DNA of 16,637 nt from Pseudomonadota bacterium (GTDB taxonomy: Bacteria; Myxococcota_A; Polyangia; Polyangiales; Polyangiaceae): contig JAEYOT010000308.1 in the NCBI GenBank assembly GCA_023411445.1, positions 1 through 16,637 of the forward strand. The letters are read 5' to 3'. Below the pieces are notes generated by a model. That model worked only from the letters and a program-made list of their open reading frames with translations, ran no database searches and had not been told where the DNA came from. Position numbers and translations under genes: made by a program. Of the stretch, positions 1 through 7,013 are shown piece by piece. Each line of letters starts with the position of its first letter. Positions within the stretch are counted from its first letter, which is position 1.

Positions 1-2005
1 CCCATCCGCCGCCGACCGGCGACACGTAAACTTGCGCGACGTGCTTGCCGGCGCGAGGGCCGGAGTTGGTGACGCGAAAGCTCACCTGGAGCTCGCCGTC
101 CACCAGCCGCGCGCTCACCTGATCGCGCGTAAAGCGGGTGTAGCTGAGGCCATGCCCGAAAGGCAGCAGCGGATCGAGCTTCTTCTGATCGTACCAGCGG
201 TAACCGACCGCTGCGCCTTCGTCGAAGCGGACGTCGAAGCGGACGCCGTCGGCTAGGTCGCTTCCAGCGATGCGCGGGCGCGGCAGCTGCTCCACGCTGC
301 GCGGCACTGAGCACGGCAAATGGCCGGAGGGATTGACGGCGCCGCTCAAGATGCGAGCGATGGCAGGGCCGCCGCGGCTACCGGGATACCAGGCCTGCAC
401 GGCGGCGGCCGCCTGCTCCAGCCACGGCATCAGCACCGGTCCGCCCGTCTCCAGCACCACCACCGTGCGGCGATTCGCGCGGGCCACGGCTTCGACCAAC
501 AGGTCTTGCTCGTCCGGCAAAGTGAGCGAAAAGTCCAGGGCTTCGGCGGTCCACTGCGTGACGAACACGATCGCGACCTCCGCCGCAGCCGCAGCTTCGG
601 CGGCCGCTGCCGTGTCCTTGCCGTCCGTCCACGTGATGTCCGCGCCCGGGAGCTCCGCGCGCAGCGCCGAAAGCGGCGACGAGCGCGCGTACACGTGCGG
701 ACCGGGCCAGTGCTGAGGACCCAAGCCGCGCACGGCGTTGCCGCCGCGAGCGTACACCTGAGCCGAGCCGCCGCCGGTCAGCACGCCCACGTCCGCGTGG
801 CCCCCGATCACCGCCCCGCGCTTCAGCTTGGCGCTCAGCGGCAGCACGCCATCGTTCTTCAAGAGCACGATGCCCTCTTCGGCTACCTCTTGCGCGACGC
901 GCTCGTGCGGCTCGAAGTCGATTGGCGCGGGCTGCACAGGGTCGTCGATGGCGCCCTTCTCGATCAGGGCGCGCGCGATGCGGCGCACCATGTCGTCGAG
1001 CCGTTCGCGCGGCACGGCGCCGCTCTCGATGGCGCGCTCCAGCTTGTCGAGCCATTGGTATTCGCCTAGCTTGCGCACGCCCGTCTCTTGGTCGAGGCCT
1101 GCGTTGGCGTCCTTCACCGTGTCGGATTGAGCGCCCCAATCCGTCATCACGTAGCCGCGGAAGCCCCAATCGTGCTTCAGAACGCGGCTGAGCAGCCACT
1201 CGTTTTGGCAAGCGTACACGCCGCCGACCAAGTTGTAGCTGCACATGACAGAGCCCGGATCGCCCTGTTCGATCGCGATTTGAAACGCGAGCAGGTCCGA
1301 CTGCCGCGCGGCGGCTTCGTCGATGATCACGTTGACGTGGCGCCGGCCCGTCTCTTGATCGTTCAGCGCGAAGTGCTTCACGGTGCTGACGATGCGGTTC
1401 GACTGGATGCCGCGCACGAGCGCGCCGACCAAGGTGCCGGCCAGCAGCGGATCCTCGCCGCCGTACTCGAAGTTCCGACCGTTACCTGGATCGCGCAGCA
1501 GGTTCACGCCGCCCGCCAGCATCACATTGAAGCCGCTGCTCCTGGCTTCACTCCCAATCATGGCGCCCGCGCGCTCAGCCAGCTCTGGGTGCCAGGTAGA
1601 AGCCATGAGGATGCCGGAGGGGAGTAGGGTCCGCTCGAGCTCGGGAGGCGCTTCACCTTGGGTCGCGACGCCGCTGCCGGCATCGGTTTGCCACTGCGGC
1701 GGGAACTTGAGCCGAGGCACGCCCAACACCACACCCGCTGACTGAGGCCGCGCCTCGGGAAAGCGGTACTCGTTCCAGGGCGCTTGCACGCCGAAGTAGC
1801 CCGTGACGACACGGAGCTTCTCTTCCAGCGTCATGGCTTGGAGCAGCGCGTTCACGCGCGTCTCCGTGGGCGCGCTGCGCTCGAGCCACGCGAGCGCAGG
1901 GGGCGGCTCCGACGGCGTTGCGGAGGGTGGGCGGCGCTGGGCGCAGGCCGCGCTCAATCCCAGGCTCAGAAGCGCGACGCTCGCGAGCGCTCGGAATCGC
2001 TGCAT
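1..2005 (-). CDS. Glycoside hydrolase family 3 beta-glucosidase, exported; C-terminus cut by window edge
   Basis: An open frame of 668 codons without a stop runs off the left edge. It matches GH3: an early (alpha/beta)8 domain with the phosphate-barrel-like signature GRNFEYGGEDP, the conserved KHF (K210, H211), and the nucleophile loop YVMTDWG with D289 as expected catalytic aspartate. A second domain follows, then PFGHGLSYTRF and the start of a fibronectin-III-like domain (VTNSGPRAGKHVAQVYVSP), so only the tail is missing. GH3 enzymes with this layout remove terminal beta-glucose (or xylose) from oligosaccharides; beside a GH8 endoglucanase and a CBM3 protein, cellobiose and cello-oligosaccharides are the likely substrates. 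I chose the start at 2005 because it gives a clean signal peptide (MQRFRALASVALLSLGLSAAC); an in-frame ATG at 2023 adds MLEPDG, which fits less well. Export is clear, but the lipobox (SAAC) is imperfect and a signal peptidase I cut after ACA is also possible. No clear Shine-Dalgarno is seen. Exact sugar specificity is inferred. Confidence 0.93.
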   Translation of the reverse strand, partial: MQRFRALASVALLSLGLSAACAQRRPPSATPSEPPPALAWLERSAPTETRVNALLQAMTLEEKLRVVTGYFGVQAPWNEYRFPEARPQSAGVVLGVPRLKFPPQWQTDAGSGVATQGEAPPELERTLLPSGILMASTWHPELAERAGAMIGSEARSSGFNVMLAGGVNLLRDPGNGRNFEYGGEDPLLAGTLVGALVRGIQSNRIVSTVKHFALNDQETGRRHVNVIIDEAAARQSDLLAFQIAIEQGDPGSVMCSYNLVGGVYACQNEWLLSRVLKHDWGFRGYVMTDWGAQSDTVKDANAGLDQETGVRKLGEYQWLDKLERAIESGAVPRERLDDMVRRIARALIEKGAIDDPVQPAPIDFEPHERVAQEVAEEGIVLLKNDGVLPLSAKLKRGAVIGGHADVGVLTGGGSAQVYARGGNAVRGLGPQHWPGPHVYARSSPLSALRAELPGADITWTDGKDTAAAAEAAAAAEVAIVFVTQWTAEALDFSLTLPDEQDLLVEAVARANRRTVVVLETGGPVLMPWLEQAAAAVQAWYPGSRGGPAIARILSGAVNPSGHLPCSVPRSVEQLPRPRIAGSDLADGVRFDVRFDEGAAVGYRWYDQKKLDPLLPFGHGLSYTRFTRDQVSARLVDGELQVSFRVTNSGPRAGKHVAQVYVSPVGGGW

Positions 2006-2076
2006 GCCGTCCGGCTCTAGCATTGCGCCGGAGTCGCTAGGAGTGAGATCTGCTGCCTCGCGCGACCATTTTGGCG

Positions 2077-2101
2077 CGTGAGCGCTTTTCGGCCACTCAC
2101 G
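2077..2101. promoter_or_regulatory. Inverted repeat in the divergent GH3 / small lipoprotein intergenic region
   Basis: CGTGAG (2077-2082) and CTCACG (2096-2101) form perfect 6-base arms around a 13-base spacer, near the middle of the 155 bases between the GH3 start (2005) and the lipoprotein start (2161). The position suits an operator serving one or both genes. I did not find the same arms in the GH8/CBM3 intergenic region. The regulator is unknown, and a 6-base dyad can arise by chance in GC-rich DNA. Confidence 0.3.
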
Positions 2102-2132
2102 GGTCGGCGCGATTCTGAGGCTACCAGCGCTG

Positions 2133-2148
2133 TGGCACGGCGAATGCT
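2133..2148 (+). promoter_or_regulatory. Candidate sigma-54 (-24/-12) promoter for the small lipoprotein
   Basis: TGGCACGGCGAATGCT matches the -24/-12 consensus TGGCACGNNNNTTGCW at every fixed position except one (A for the first T of TTGC), with the required GG-N10-GC spacing. The predicted start is near 2159, only two bases before the ATG at 2161, so the message would be almost leaderless. That is unusual for sigma-54 and lowers confidence. No activator binding site is visible. Confidence 0.35.
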
Positions 2149-2160
2149 TTGGCAGCGCTC

Positions 2161-2367
2161 ATGAACACCAAAAGCCTGCTCACTGCGATGGCAACTCCGT
2201 TCTTGCTCGCCGCCTGCGGCGGTGACGTCGAAGTGAAGTCGCCTGACGATGTCGAGGAGCGCGCGGCCGACGACGCGGATCGCGCTTCGGAGAAGGCAGA
2301 CGACGCCGCCGACAAGGCCGAGGACGCCGCGGACGCGGCTGACGACGCCAACGACCGGGTGGACTGA
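2161..2367 (+). CDS. Small acidic alanine-rich lipoprotein (68 aa), Lpp-like helix predicted
   Basis: The 68-residue product begins MNTKSLLTAMATPFLLAACGG: a lysine at position 4, a hydrophobic core and a textbook lipobox LAAC with C19 as lipidation site. The mature part is almost entirely Asp, Glu, Ala and a few Arg/Lys (ADDADRASEKADDAADKAEDAADAADDAND), with alanine recurring every three or four residues. This suggests a single amphipathic helix or an alanine-zipper coiled coil, loosely like the murein lipoprotein Lpp but shorter and far more acidic. It lacks the C-terminal lysine used for peptidoglycan linkage in Lpp. A TTG at 2149 is in frame but would put extra residues before the signal peptide, so I prefer 2161. 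It is divergent from the GH3 gene and convergent with the GH8 gene. Function unknown; low-complexity composition makes homology arguments weak. Confidence 0.7.
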   Translation: MNTKSLLTAMATPFLLAACGGDVEVKSPDDVEERAADDADRASEKADDAADKAEDAADAADDANDRVD

Positions 2368-2381
2368 CCCCCGCTTGCTCA

Positions 2382-2418
2382 CGCCTCACCGACCGCCGCC
2401 GTGCGGGGCGGTGAGGCG
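2382..2418. terminator. Bidirectional hairpin terminator between the small lipoprotein and GH8 genes
   Basis: CGCCTCACCG (2382-2391) is perfectly complementary to CGGTGAGGCG (2409-2418), giving a 10-base-pair stem, and the 17-base loop can fold further through CCGC/GCGG. It lies between two converging stop codons (2367 and 2436), the classic place for a shared terminator. There is no T-run on either side, so intrinsic efficiency is uncertain. Confidence 0.6.
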
Positions 2419-2435
2419 GAGCTCGTCTCTTCGCC

Positions 2436-5000
2436 TCAGGGCGTCGGGAAGTTGCCGCTCATCATGAGCAGCGTGAGCAAGCCGACCGTCGAGGGGAAGT
2501 ACGTACGGTTGAAGTCGCCGCTCTCCAAGATGTCCAGGATCGCGCGGAAGGCGCGGTCGTGCAGCACCTTGTTGCCCACGGCCATGCCGCCAGCGCCCAT
2601 CGGCCCGATGTACGACCCCTGCGAGTCCTTCGCCTTGGGGTGAACGTTCCCGTTCGTCTTGTACCAGCCGGCCTTCATCAGATCGATGGTGGCGCCAGCG
2701 TCGTACTTGGCCGCGAAGAAGTCCACCATCGCCTTGAGGGCGGTGGTGTTGCCGCCGCCCAAGCACGCGTCGAGCCCGAGGCGCCACGGCACGCGCGCCG
2801 AGTCGTAGCCCATCGCGCCGTTGTTGCCGTCGATGATCTCGCTGGTGACTTGGGCCGAGCCGGGACCGGACGGAGTGCCGTTGCTCGGGTTGGCCCAGTC
2901 CGTGGGCACGCCCTTCGTGGTGGCGTTGATGTTGGCGGTCACCAAGTCGTAATTCTTGGTCACGGCGGTGTTGAAGCTCGCGCCGAACTTACGGAACGCT
3001 GCGGGTGCAAAGTACGACGGGTTGAAGGGCGCGTCCTTGAACGAGCTCCCGCCGCGGATGACGTTGTCCACCAGGTCTTGGGCCAAGATGGCGGCGGCCA
3101 TCGAGTCAGCTGCCGCCTTGTAGCCGGCGGTCGGCCACTGCGCGTGGCCCATCAGCAGCGCAAACGCGATGTCGATGTCGCCGTCGCTGGCGGAGCCCGA
3201 GCCGCCGTTCTTCCACGTCATCAAGCCATTGCCCGAGCCGCCTTGGCTCTTCACGTAGGTGTGGAACTTGTCGAACGCCGCCTTATCGCCCATGGCGGCG
3301 GCGATCATCATGCCGTAGCCCATCGCTTCGGACGTGATGGCGTTCTGCTGCTCCGGCGCCACGATGCGATCGTTCTGAACGAAGTTCTTCGTCCAGCGCG
3401 CGTAGGCTTGTGCGATGGCGCCGGAGAACTTGGCGGCACCGGTGGCCGGCGCGCAGCTGCCGATGTTGGCGTTCTGCGGGAACGGCTTGGCGGGAGAGCC
3501 GTTCGACGGCGAAGGCACCACGTTCGGGCACTCACCGCTGAAGAACTCGAAATCATCCACCCAGAAGTCGAACGGCAGGTTCTTGGCGAAGGCCGGAGCC
3601 TCCGGCGAGTACGCCCCGCTGTAGTCCTTGCCCTGGTTGAACTGGAACTGCACCTTGAGGATGTTGCTGCCGATGCTGTTGCGCTGCTCGTTCGTCAGGT
3701 TGCTCGGGAGCGAGAGCGGGTACAGGTCGCGATCGAAGCAGTAAGTGAACGTCTTCCAGCTCTGAGTGAGCTCGCCTTCGCCGCTGCCCACCGGCAGGAA
3801 GCGACCGGCGTGCTGGTAACAATCCAAAGCGGCCTTGTTGGCCGTCGCCGCTTGCGGCGTGCACTGGCCGCCGGGGTTGTCCTTGCTCTCCGTCCAAGGC
3901 GTGGACAGGTTGAAGCGCACCGACGACTTCGCATGGGCGCTGGCGCCTAGCTTGGCCTTGAAGCGGATGCCGGTGAACTGCTTGGCCGTGGCGTTGTACG
4001 GCATGGGCGCGCTGGTCGGGCCGGCCAGGCTGAAACCGAAGCCCGCGCCCCAGTCAGAGAAGCCCTGACCCTTCACGTTCAGCGCGAACTTGTCGCATTC
4101 CGCGGTGCCGCCGGACGGGCCGACGGTCATGGTGTGATCCATCGACGTCTTGTCGTTGAACTTCTCGAACGCACCGGAGCGGTCTTCGTGCGCGACCAGC
4201 ACCGGGGCGGTGCCGCCCTCTTCGAAGTCAGCGATCAGGCCCGGCTTCACTGCGCAGCCGTTGCGGCCGGGAGGCGCGCCGCCGCTGCCGCCACTACCGC
4301 CGTTGCCACCGCCACCGGCGCCGCCATCGCCGCCACCTTGGCAGACGCCGGCGTTGCAGCTCTGACCGGCACTGCATTGGGTGCCGCAGGTGCCGCAGTT
4401 GGCGGCGCTGGTCATCACGTCCACGCACACGCCGCCGCAGGTGCTCATCCCGGACGGGCAGCCGCAGGCGCCGTTATTGCAGGCTTGGCCGCCCGAGCAG
4501 CGGTTGCCGCAGGAGCCGCAGTTGGTCGCGTCCGTCAGCAGGTCCGCGCAGCCGGTGCCGCACTGCTGCTCGCCCTCGGCGCACGTCGCCGAGCAGGTGC
4601 CCTTCGAGCAGAGCAGGCCGCCGCTGCAAGCGGTTCCACACGTGCCGCAGTTGGCGCCGTCCGACTTGGTGTTCACGCAGCCGGACGGGCAGGCGTCGAG
4701 CCCGGCCGTGCAGGTGCAGCTGCCGGCATTACAGCTCTGACCATCGGCGCACTTGTTCTCGCAAGCGCCGCAGTTCTGAAAGTCATTCTGCGGGTTCACA
4801 CACAAGGAAGCGCAGGTGATCTGCCCTTGGGCGCACATGGGAGCGGCGGTGGAGCCGCCGTTTGCGCCTCCGCTGCCGCCGCTGCCGGCGACGCCTGGCG
4901 GACTACCGCCGCTGGCATCGGGTAAGTCCGCCTCTGTGGAGCAGTTGGCGATAAGGAGGAACGAGCTCAACACGGCAATCACGCCGGCGTGCGTACGCAT
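2436..5000 (-). CDS. GH8 endoglucanase-type lipoprotein with four 8-Cys modules and a jelly-roll-like domain
   Basis: The 854-residue protein has a signal peptide with a lipobox-like end (LIANC, C20; Asn at -1 is unusual), a Ser/Gly/Pro-rich spacer, four cysteine modules at about 56-220, a Gly-rich linker at 221-247, and a beta-rich domain at about 250-492 ending FDFWVDDFEFF, resembling carbohydrate-binding jelly rolls. The C-terminal catalytic domain spans about 505-854. GH8 features are SEAMGYGMM with E558 as likely general acid, SDGDIDIAFALL with D606/D608/D610 lining the active site, and GYDSARVPWR with D733 as candidate base. GH8 enzymes are inverting endo-hydrolases of beta-1,4-glucan, xylan or chitosan; the CBM3 and GH3 neighbours favour cellulose or mixed glucan. 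An AAAGG lies just upstream of the ATG at 5000. The gene is divergent from the CBM3 gene. Family assignment is firm; substrate and the identity of the jelly-roll domain are inference. Confidence 0.93.
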   Translation of the reverse strand: MRTHAGVIAVLSSFLLIANCSTEADLPDASGGSPPGVAGSGGSGGANGGSTAAPMCAQGQITCASLCVNPQNDFQNCGACENKCADGQSCNAGSCTCTAGLDACPSGCVNTKSDGANCGTCGTACSGGLLCSKGTCSATCAEGEQQCGTGCADLLTDATNCGSCGNRCSGGQACNNGACGCPSGMSTCGGVCVDVMTSAANCGTCGTQCSAGQSCNAGVCQGGGDGGAGGGGNGGSGGSGGAPPGRNGCAVKPGLIADFEEGGTAPVLVAHEDRSGAFEKFNDKTSMDHTMTVGPSGGTAECDKFALNVKGQGFSDWGAGFGFSLAGPTSAPMPYNATAKQFTGIRFKAKLGASAHAKSSVRFNLSTPWTESKDNPGGQCTPQAATANKAALDCYQHAGRFLPVGSGEGELTQSWKTFTYCFDRDLYPLSLPSNLTNEQRNSIGSNILKVQFQFNQGKDYSGAYSPEAPAFAKNLPFDFWVDDFEFFSGECPNVVPSPSNGSPAKPFPQNANIGSCAPATGAAKFSGAIAQAYARWTKNFVQNDRIVAPEQQNAITSEAMGYGMMIAAAMGDKAAFDKFHTYVKSQGGSGNGLMTWKNGGSGSASDGDIDIAFALLMGHAQWPTAGYKAAADSMAAAILAQDLVDNVIRGGSSFKDAPFNPSYFAPAAFRKFGASFNTAVTKNYDLVTANINATTKGVPTDWANPSNGTPSGPGSAQVTSEIIDGNNGAMGYDSARVPWRLGLDACLGGGNTTALKAMVDFFAAKYDAGATIDLMKAGWYKTNGNVHPKAKDSQGSYIGPMGAGGMAVGNKVLHDRAFRAILDILESGDFNRTYFPSTVGLLTLLMMSGNFPTP
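4341..4835 (-). repeat. Four tandem 8-cysteine modules within the GH8 protein
   Basis: Residues 56-95, 97-136, 140-179 and 181-220 each have the identical spacing C-x6-C-x3-C-x9-C-x2-C-x3-C-x5-C-x4-C, with a conserved NCGxC core. The even cysteine count suggests four disulfides per module. Such repeats are common on secreted myxobacterial proteins and probably form a rigid stalk that holds the catalytic part away from the membrane. Confidence 0.85.
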
Positions 5001-5358
5001 GCGCCTTTGTTGATGGAGCTTGCGCCTCGTTGCAAGTCAGATCGCGCATGTTTCGCTACACGGGGCACGATGCGTCACTGCTCGCACGGAAACTTGCGCC
5101 CGAACGGGAACCGGTTGCAGGTTTCGGCCCCCAAGGGAGAAAGCTCCTCTTGGCCCTCACCCACGGGGGTGCCTGGCCGCACCGGCGAGACACGGGTCAG
5201 ATCAAGAGTTTTGGCGCAGCACGAACTCGCATCGTGGGGAGTTGCGCGTGGCGCTTGCCGCGCTCATCCGCGGGCGAAATTGGCGCTCTGTGGCGTGCTC
5301 AAGTCGGCAGAAAAAGCAAGCGCGCGTTGCCGGGCCTGGTTTGGTATGTTGGCCGGAC
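5001..5358. promoter_or_regulatory. 358-base divergent intergenic region between GH8 and CBM3 genes
   Basis: No convincing gene lies here. The plus-strand frame that continues into the CBM3 gene is open from 5020, but the residues before 5359 lack a signal peptide and look non-coding. The region must carry the promoters of both cellulose genes. Visible structure is a hairpin at 5131-5153 and a CACCC/GGGTG dyad near 5158-5171. I found no sigma-54 match with correct spacing and no strong -35/-10 pair; TATGTT at 5345-5350 could be a -10 for the CBM3 gene but has no good -35 partner. Confidence 0.5.
5131..5153. promoter_or_regulatory. Hairpin / palindromic element in the GH8-CBM3 divergent promoter region
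   Basis: CCAAGGGAG (5131-5139) pairs with CTCCTCTTGG (5144-5153) around the loop AAAG, with one bulged base. It sits about midway between the two start codons, so it could be an operator for coordinated control, or a structure in the leader RNA of one gene. No regulator gene is nearby to assign. Confidence 0.3.
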
Positions 5359-6939
5359 ATGCACTGGCTCCGCGGCTCGATCGTGACCCTGCTGGCGGTC
5401 GGCTGGGCGGGCGTCGCTTCGTGCACGTTTCCTGACTACGCCATCGTGCCCAGCTACGCGGAGCTGTGCGACGACCTGATCCTGAACGGCGCGGAGACGG
5501 ACACGGATTGCGGCGGCGGGGAGTGCGCTGGCTGCCGTCAGGGGCGCGCGTGCGTTGCGGATCGTGACTGCTCCAGCAAGCGCTGCCAGGGGCGCGTCTG
5601 CCAGGCCCCCACCTGCAACGACGGCGTCGCCAACGGCACCGAGACTGGGCGGGACTGTGGCGGCAACTGCGCCGACCAGAAGTGTGAGGACGGCGAAGGC
5701 TGCGTAGGCGGGACGGACTGCCTGAGCCAGGTGTGCAAGCGCGGCAAGTGCCAAGCGCCTACCTGTGAAGACTCCACCCGTAACGGCGGCGAGAGCGATG
5801 TGGACTGCGGCGGCGGCACGTGCTCCCCCTGCAGTGACGGCCAACGCTGCGACGTGAACACGGACTGCATCGGCAGGCTGTGCGATCGCAACACGTGCGT
5901 GCCCCGCCACTGCACGGACGGCAAGCTCAACGAGAACGAGAGCGACGAGGACTGCGGCGGCCCCTGCGCGCGCTGCGAGCCTGGGCAAGCCTGTCGGATT
6001 CCGACGGACTGCGACAGCAACGTGTGCACCAGTCGGGTGTGCGCGGCGCCGGCTTGCGACGACGAGGTGACCAACGGCGAAGAGACGGACGAGGACTGCG
6101 GCGGCCCGTGCTCGCCGTGCGCCGACGGGCTGGCCTGCAAGGCCGGATCGGATTGCGAGAGCGGCGTGTGCCAGGGCGGGCAGTGCCAAGAGCCTACCTG
6201 CGAGGACACCGTGCAGAACGGCGACGAGACGGACGAGGACTGCGGCGGCTCCTGTCCGCTGGCATGCCCCGACGGCTCACCCTGCAATCGTGGCTCGGAC
6301 TGCGAGAGCCGTGTTTGCGACGAGACGTGCCAAGAGCCGGCCTGCGACGACGGCGTGAGGAACGGCGCCGAGACGGATCGGGACTGCGGCGGCAGTTGCC
6401 CCACGCAGTGTGACAACGGCCAGCGCTGCCGCGTGCACGACGACTGCTTCGCCGGCGCGTGCGTGCAGCGCACGTGCACGCCGACGCTGGAGATCCACTA
6501 CCAGAACGAGACGAACGTGAAGTCTCAGTTCGTCCAACCGCAGCTGCAGCTCAGGAACACCGGGCCCTCGACCGTCAGCCTCGATGGGCTCGAGATGCGC
6601 TATTTCTACACGAACGATGGCGCGACGAACGAGAGCATCAACTGCTACTTCGCGGAGCCAGCGTGCGATCGCTTGCAGACCTCGATCGTGAAGCTGCCCG
6701 TGACCGCGCCGCTCGCGGATCACTACTTGTCGATCAAGTTCAGAGCCAACGCTGGCAACCTGCCCGTCGGCGGCACGCTCTCGTTCGAGCTCGCCGTGCA
6801 CCAGCACAACTACGCGGAGTACGAGCAGAGCGGCGACTACTCCTTCGACCCGAGCAAGCAGAGCTACGAGCCGCACACGAAGGTGTGCCTGTACCGCGAC
6901 GGCACGCTGATCTGGGGCGACGAGCCGCCGCTCGAGTGA
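5359..6939 (+). CDS. Cellulose-binding surface lipoprotein: seven 8-Cys modules plus C-terminal CBM3
   Basis: Start at 5359 gives a 526-residue protein with signal peptide MHWLRGSIVTLLAVGWAG and a good lipobox VASC (C22). Seven Cys-rich modules follow (about 37-373), with the theme CxDGxxNGxETDxDCGGxC, then a C-terminal domain at 376-523. This domain has CBM3 hallmarks: an opening LEIHYQNE, the core LDGLEMRYFYTNDG, YLSIKFRANAGNLPVGG, YEQSGDYSFDPSKQSY and the closing GTLIWGDEP. CBM3 modules bind cellulose (a/b types) or assist a linked catalytic domain (c type); the subtype cannot be told from inspection. No catalytic domain is present, so the protein is probably an outer-surface adhesin or non-enzymatic cellulose anchor on a disulfide-rich stalk. 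It is transcribed divergently from the GH8 cellulase gene. The frame is open further upstream, but only 5359 yields an export signal. No strong Shine-Dalgarno is present. Confidence 0.88.
   Translation: MHWLRGSIVTLLAVGWAGVASCTFPDYAIVPSYAELCDDLILNGAETDTDCGGGECAGCRQGRACVADRDCSSKRCQGRVCQAPTCNDGVANGTETGRDCGGNCADQKCEDGEGCVGGTDCLSQVCKRGKCQAPTCEDSTRNGGESDVDCGGGTCSPCSDGQRCDVNTDCIGRLCDRNTCVPRHCTDGKLNENESDEDCGGPCARCEPGQACRIPTDCDSNVCTSRVCAAPACDDEVTNGEETDEDCGGPCSPCADGLACKAGSDCESGVCQGGQCQEPTCEDTVQNGDETDEDCGGSCPLACPDGSPCNRGSDCESRVCDETCQEPACDDGVRNGAETDRDCGGSCPTQCDNGQRCRVHDDCFAGACVQRTCTPTLEIHYQNETNVKSQFVQPQLQLRNTGPSTVSLDGLEMRYFYTNDGATNESINCYFAEPACDRLQTSIVKLPVTAPLADHYLSIKFRANAGNLPVGGTLSFELAVHQHNYAEYEQSGDYSFDPSKQSYEPHTKVCLYRDGTLIWGDEPPLE
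5467..6477 (+). repeat. Seven tandem ~49-residue 8-cysteine modules in the CBM3 lipoprotein
   Basis: Modules start at C37, C86, C136, C185, C233, C281 and C329. The usual spacing is C-x13-C-x3/4-C-x2-C-x5-C-x5-C-x4-C-x4-C, with small variations (for example x4 between the third and fourth Cys in module 2, and x3 before the last Cys in module 6). The acidic NGxETDxDCGG segment could bind calcium, but that is speculation. The spacing differs clearly from the modules in the GH8 protein, so the two stalks are not the same family. Confidence 0.85.
6484..6927 (+). other. CBM3 cellulose-binding domain (residues 376-523)
   Basis: About 148 residues, the usual length of CBM3, with the family's typical order of motifs from LEIHYQNE to LIWGDEP. 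Aromatic and polar residues suited to a flat cellulose-binding face (Y, W, H, D) are present, but placing them needs a structural model. Confidence 0.85.
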
Positions 6940-6975
6940 CAGCCGGGCCTCGTGGCGCTCCGTTCCCACACTCGC

Positions 6976-7004
6976 TTGACAGGCCGGCCCGACAGTTTGA
7001 TAAC
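6976..7004 (+). promoter_or_regulatory. Sigma-70 type promoter of the arsR-family gene
   Basis: TTGACA (6976-6981), a 17-base spacer, and GATAAC (6999-7004) make a near-consensus promoter. Transcription would begin about 7 bases later, around 7011-7012, almost at the GTG start codon at 7014, so the message may be leaderless. The element ACAGTTTGATAAC (6992-7004) overlaps the spacer and -10 box. Confidence 0.7.
6992..7004 (+). promoter_or_regulatory. Putative ArsR-family operator, site A (autoregulation)
   Basis: ACAGTTTGATAAC recurs inverted, with one mismatch, at 7419-7431 in the pump promoter. Here it covers the -10 box, so bound repressor would block RNA polymerase. A loosely matching ACTGT lies at 7011-7015. 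Confidence 0.55.
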
Positions 7005-7013
7005 CATGAGACT

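Noticed and set aside
2559..3950. 463-codon plus-strand open frame antisense to the GH8 gene
   Set aside because: It lies opposite a well-supported GH8 gene, has repetitive Arg/Val/Ala composition and no recognisable domain: a GC-rich shadow.
5158..5171. CACCC/GGGTG dyad as an operator
   Set aside because: Only five-base arms in very GC-rich DNA; too easily random to list as a separate site.
5020..5358. Upstream extension of the CBM3 lipoprotein frame
   Set aside because: The extra residues have no export signal and would bury the lipobox; ATG 5359 gives a proper lipoprotein signal.
5299..6189. 296-codon minus-strand frame, and an overlapping 313-codon frame (5538-6479), opposite the CBM3 gene
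   Set aside because: Their low-complexity composition mirrors the cysteine repeats on the other strand; no signal peptide or domain.
6459..7013. Upstream extension of the ArsR-family frame
   Set aside because: It overlaps the CBM3 coding region out of frame; ArsR proteins are about 100 residues and begin near the GTG at 7014, right after a good promoter.
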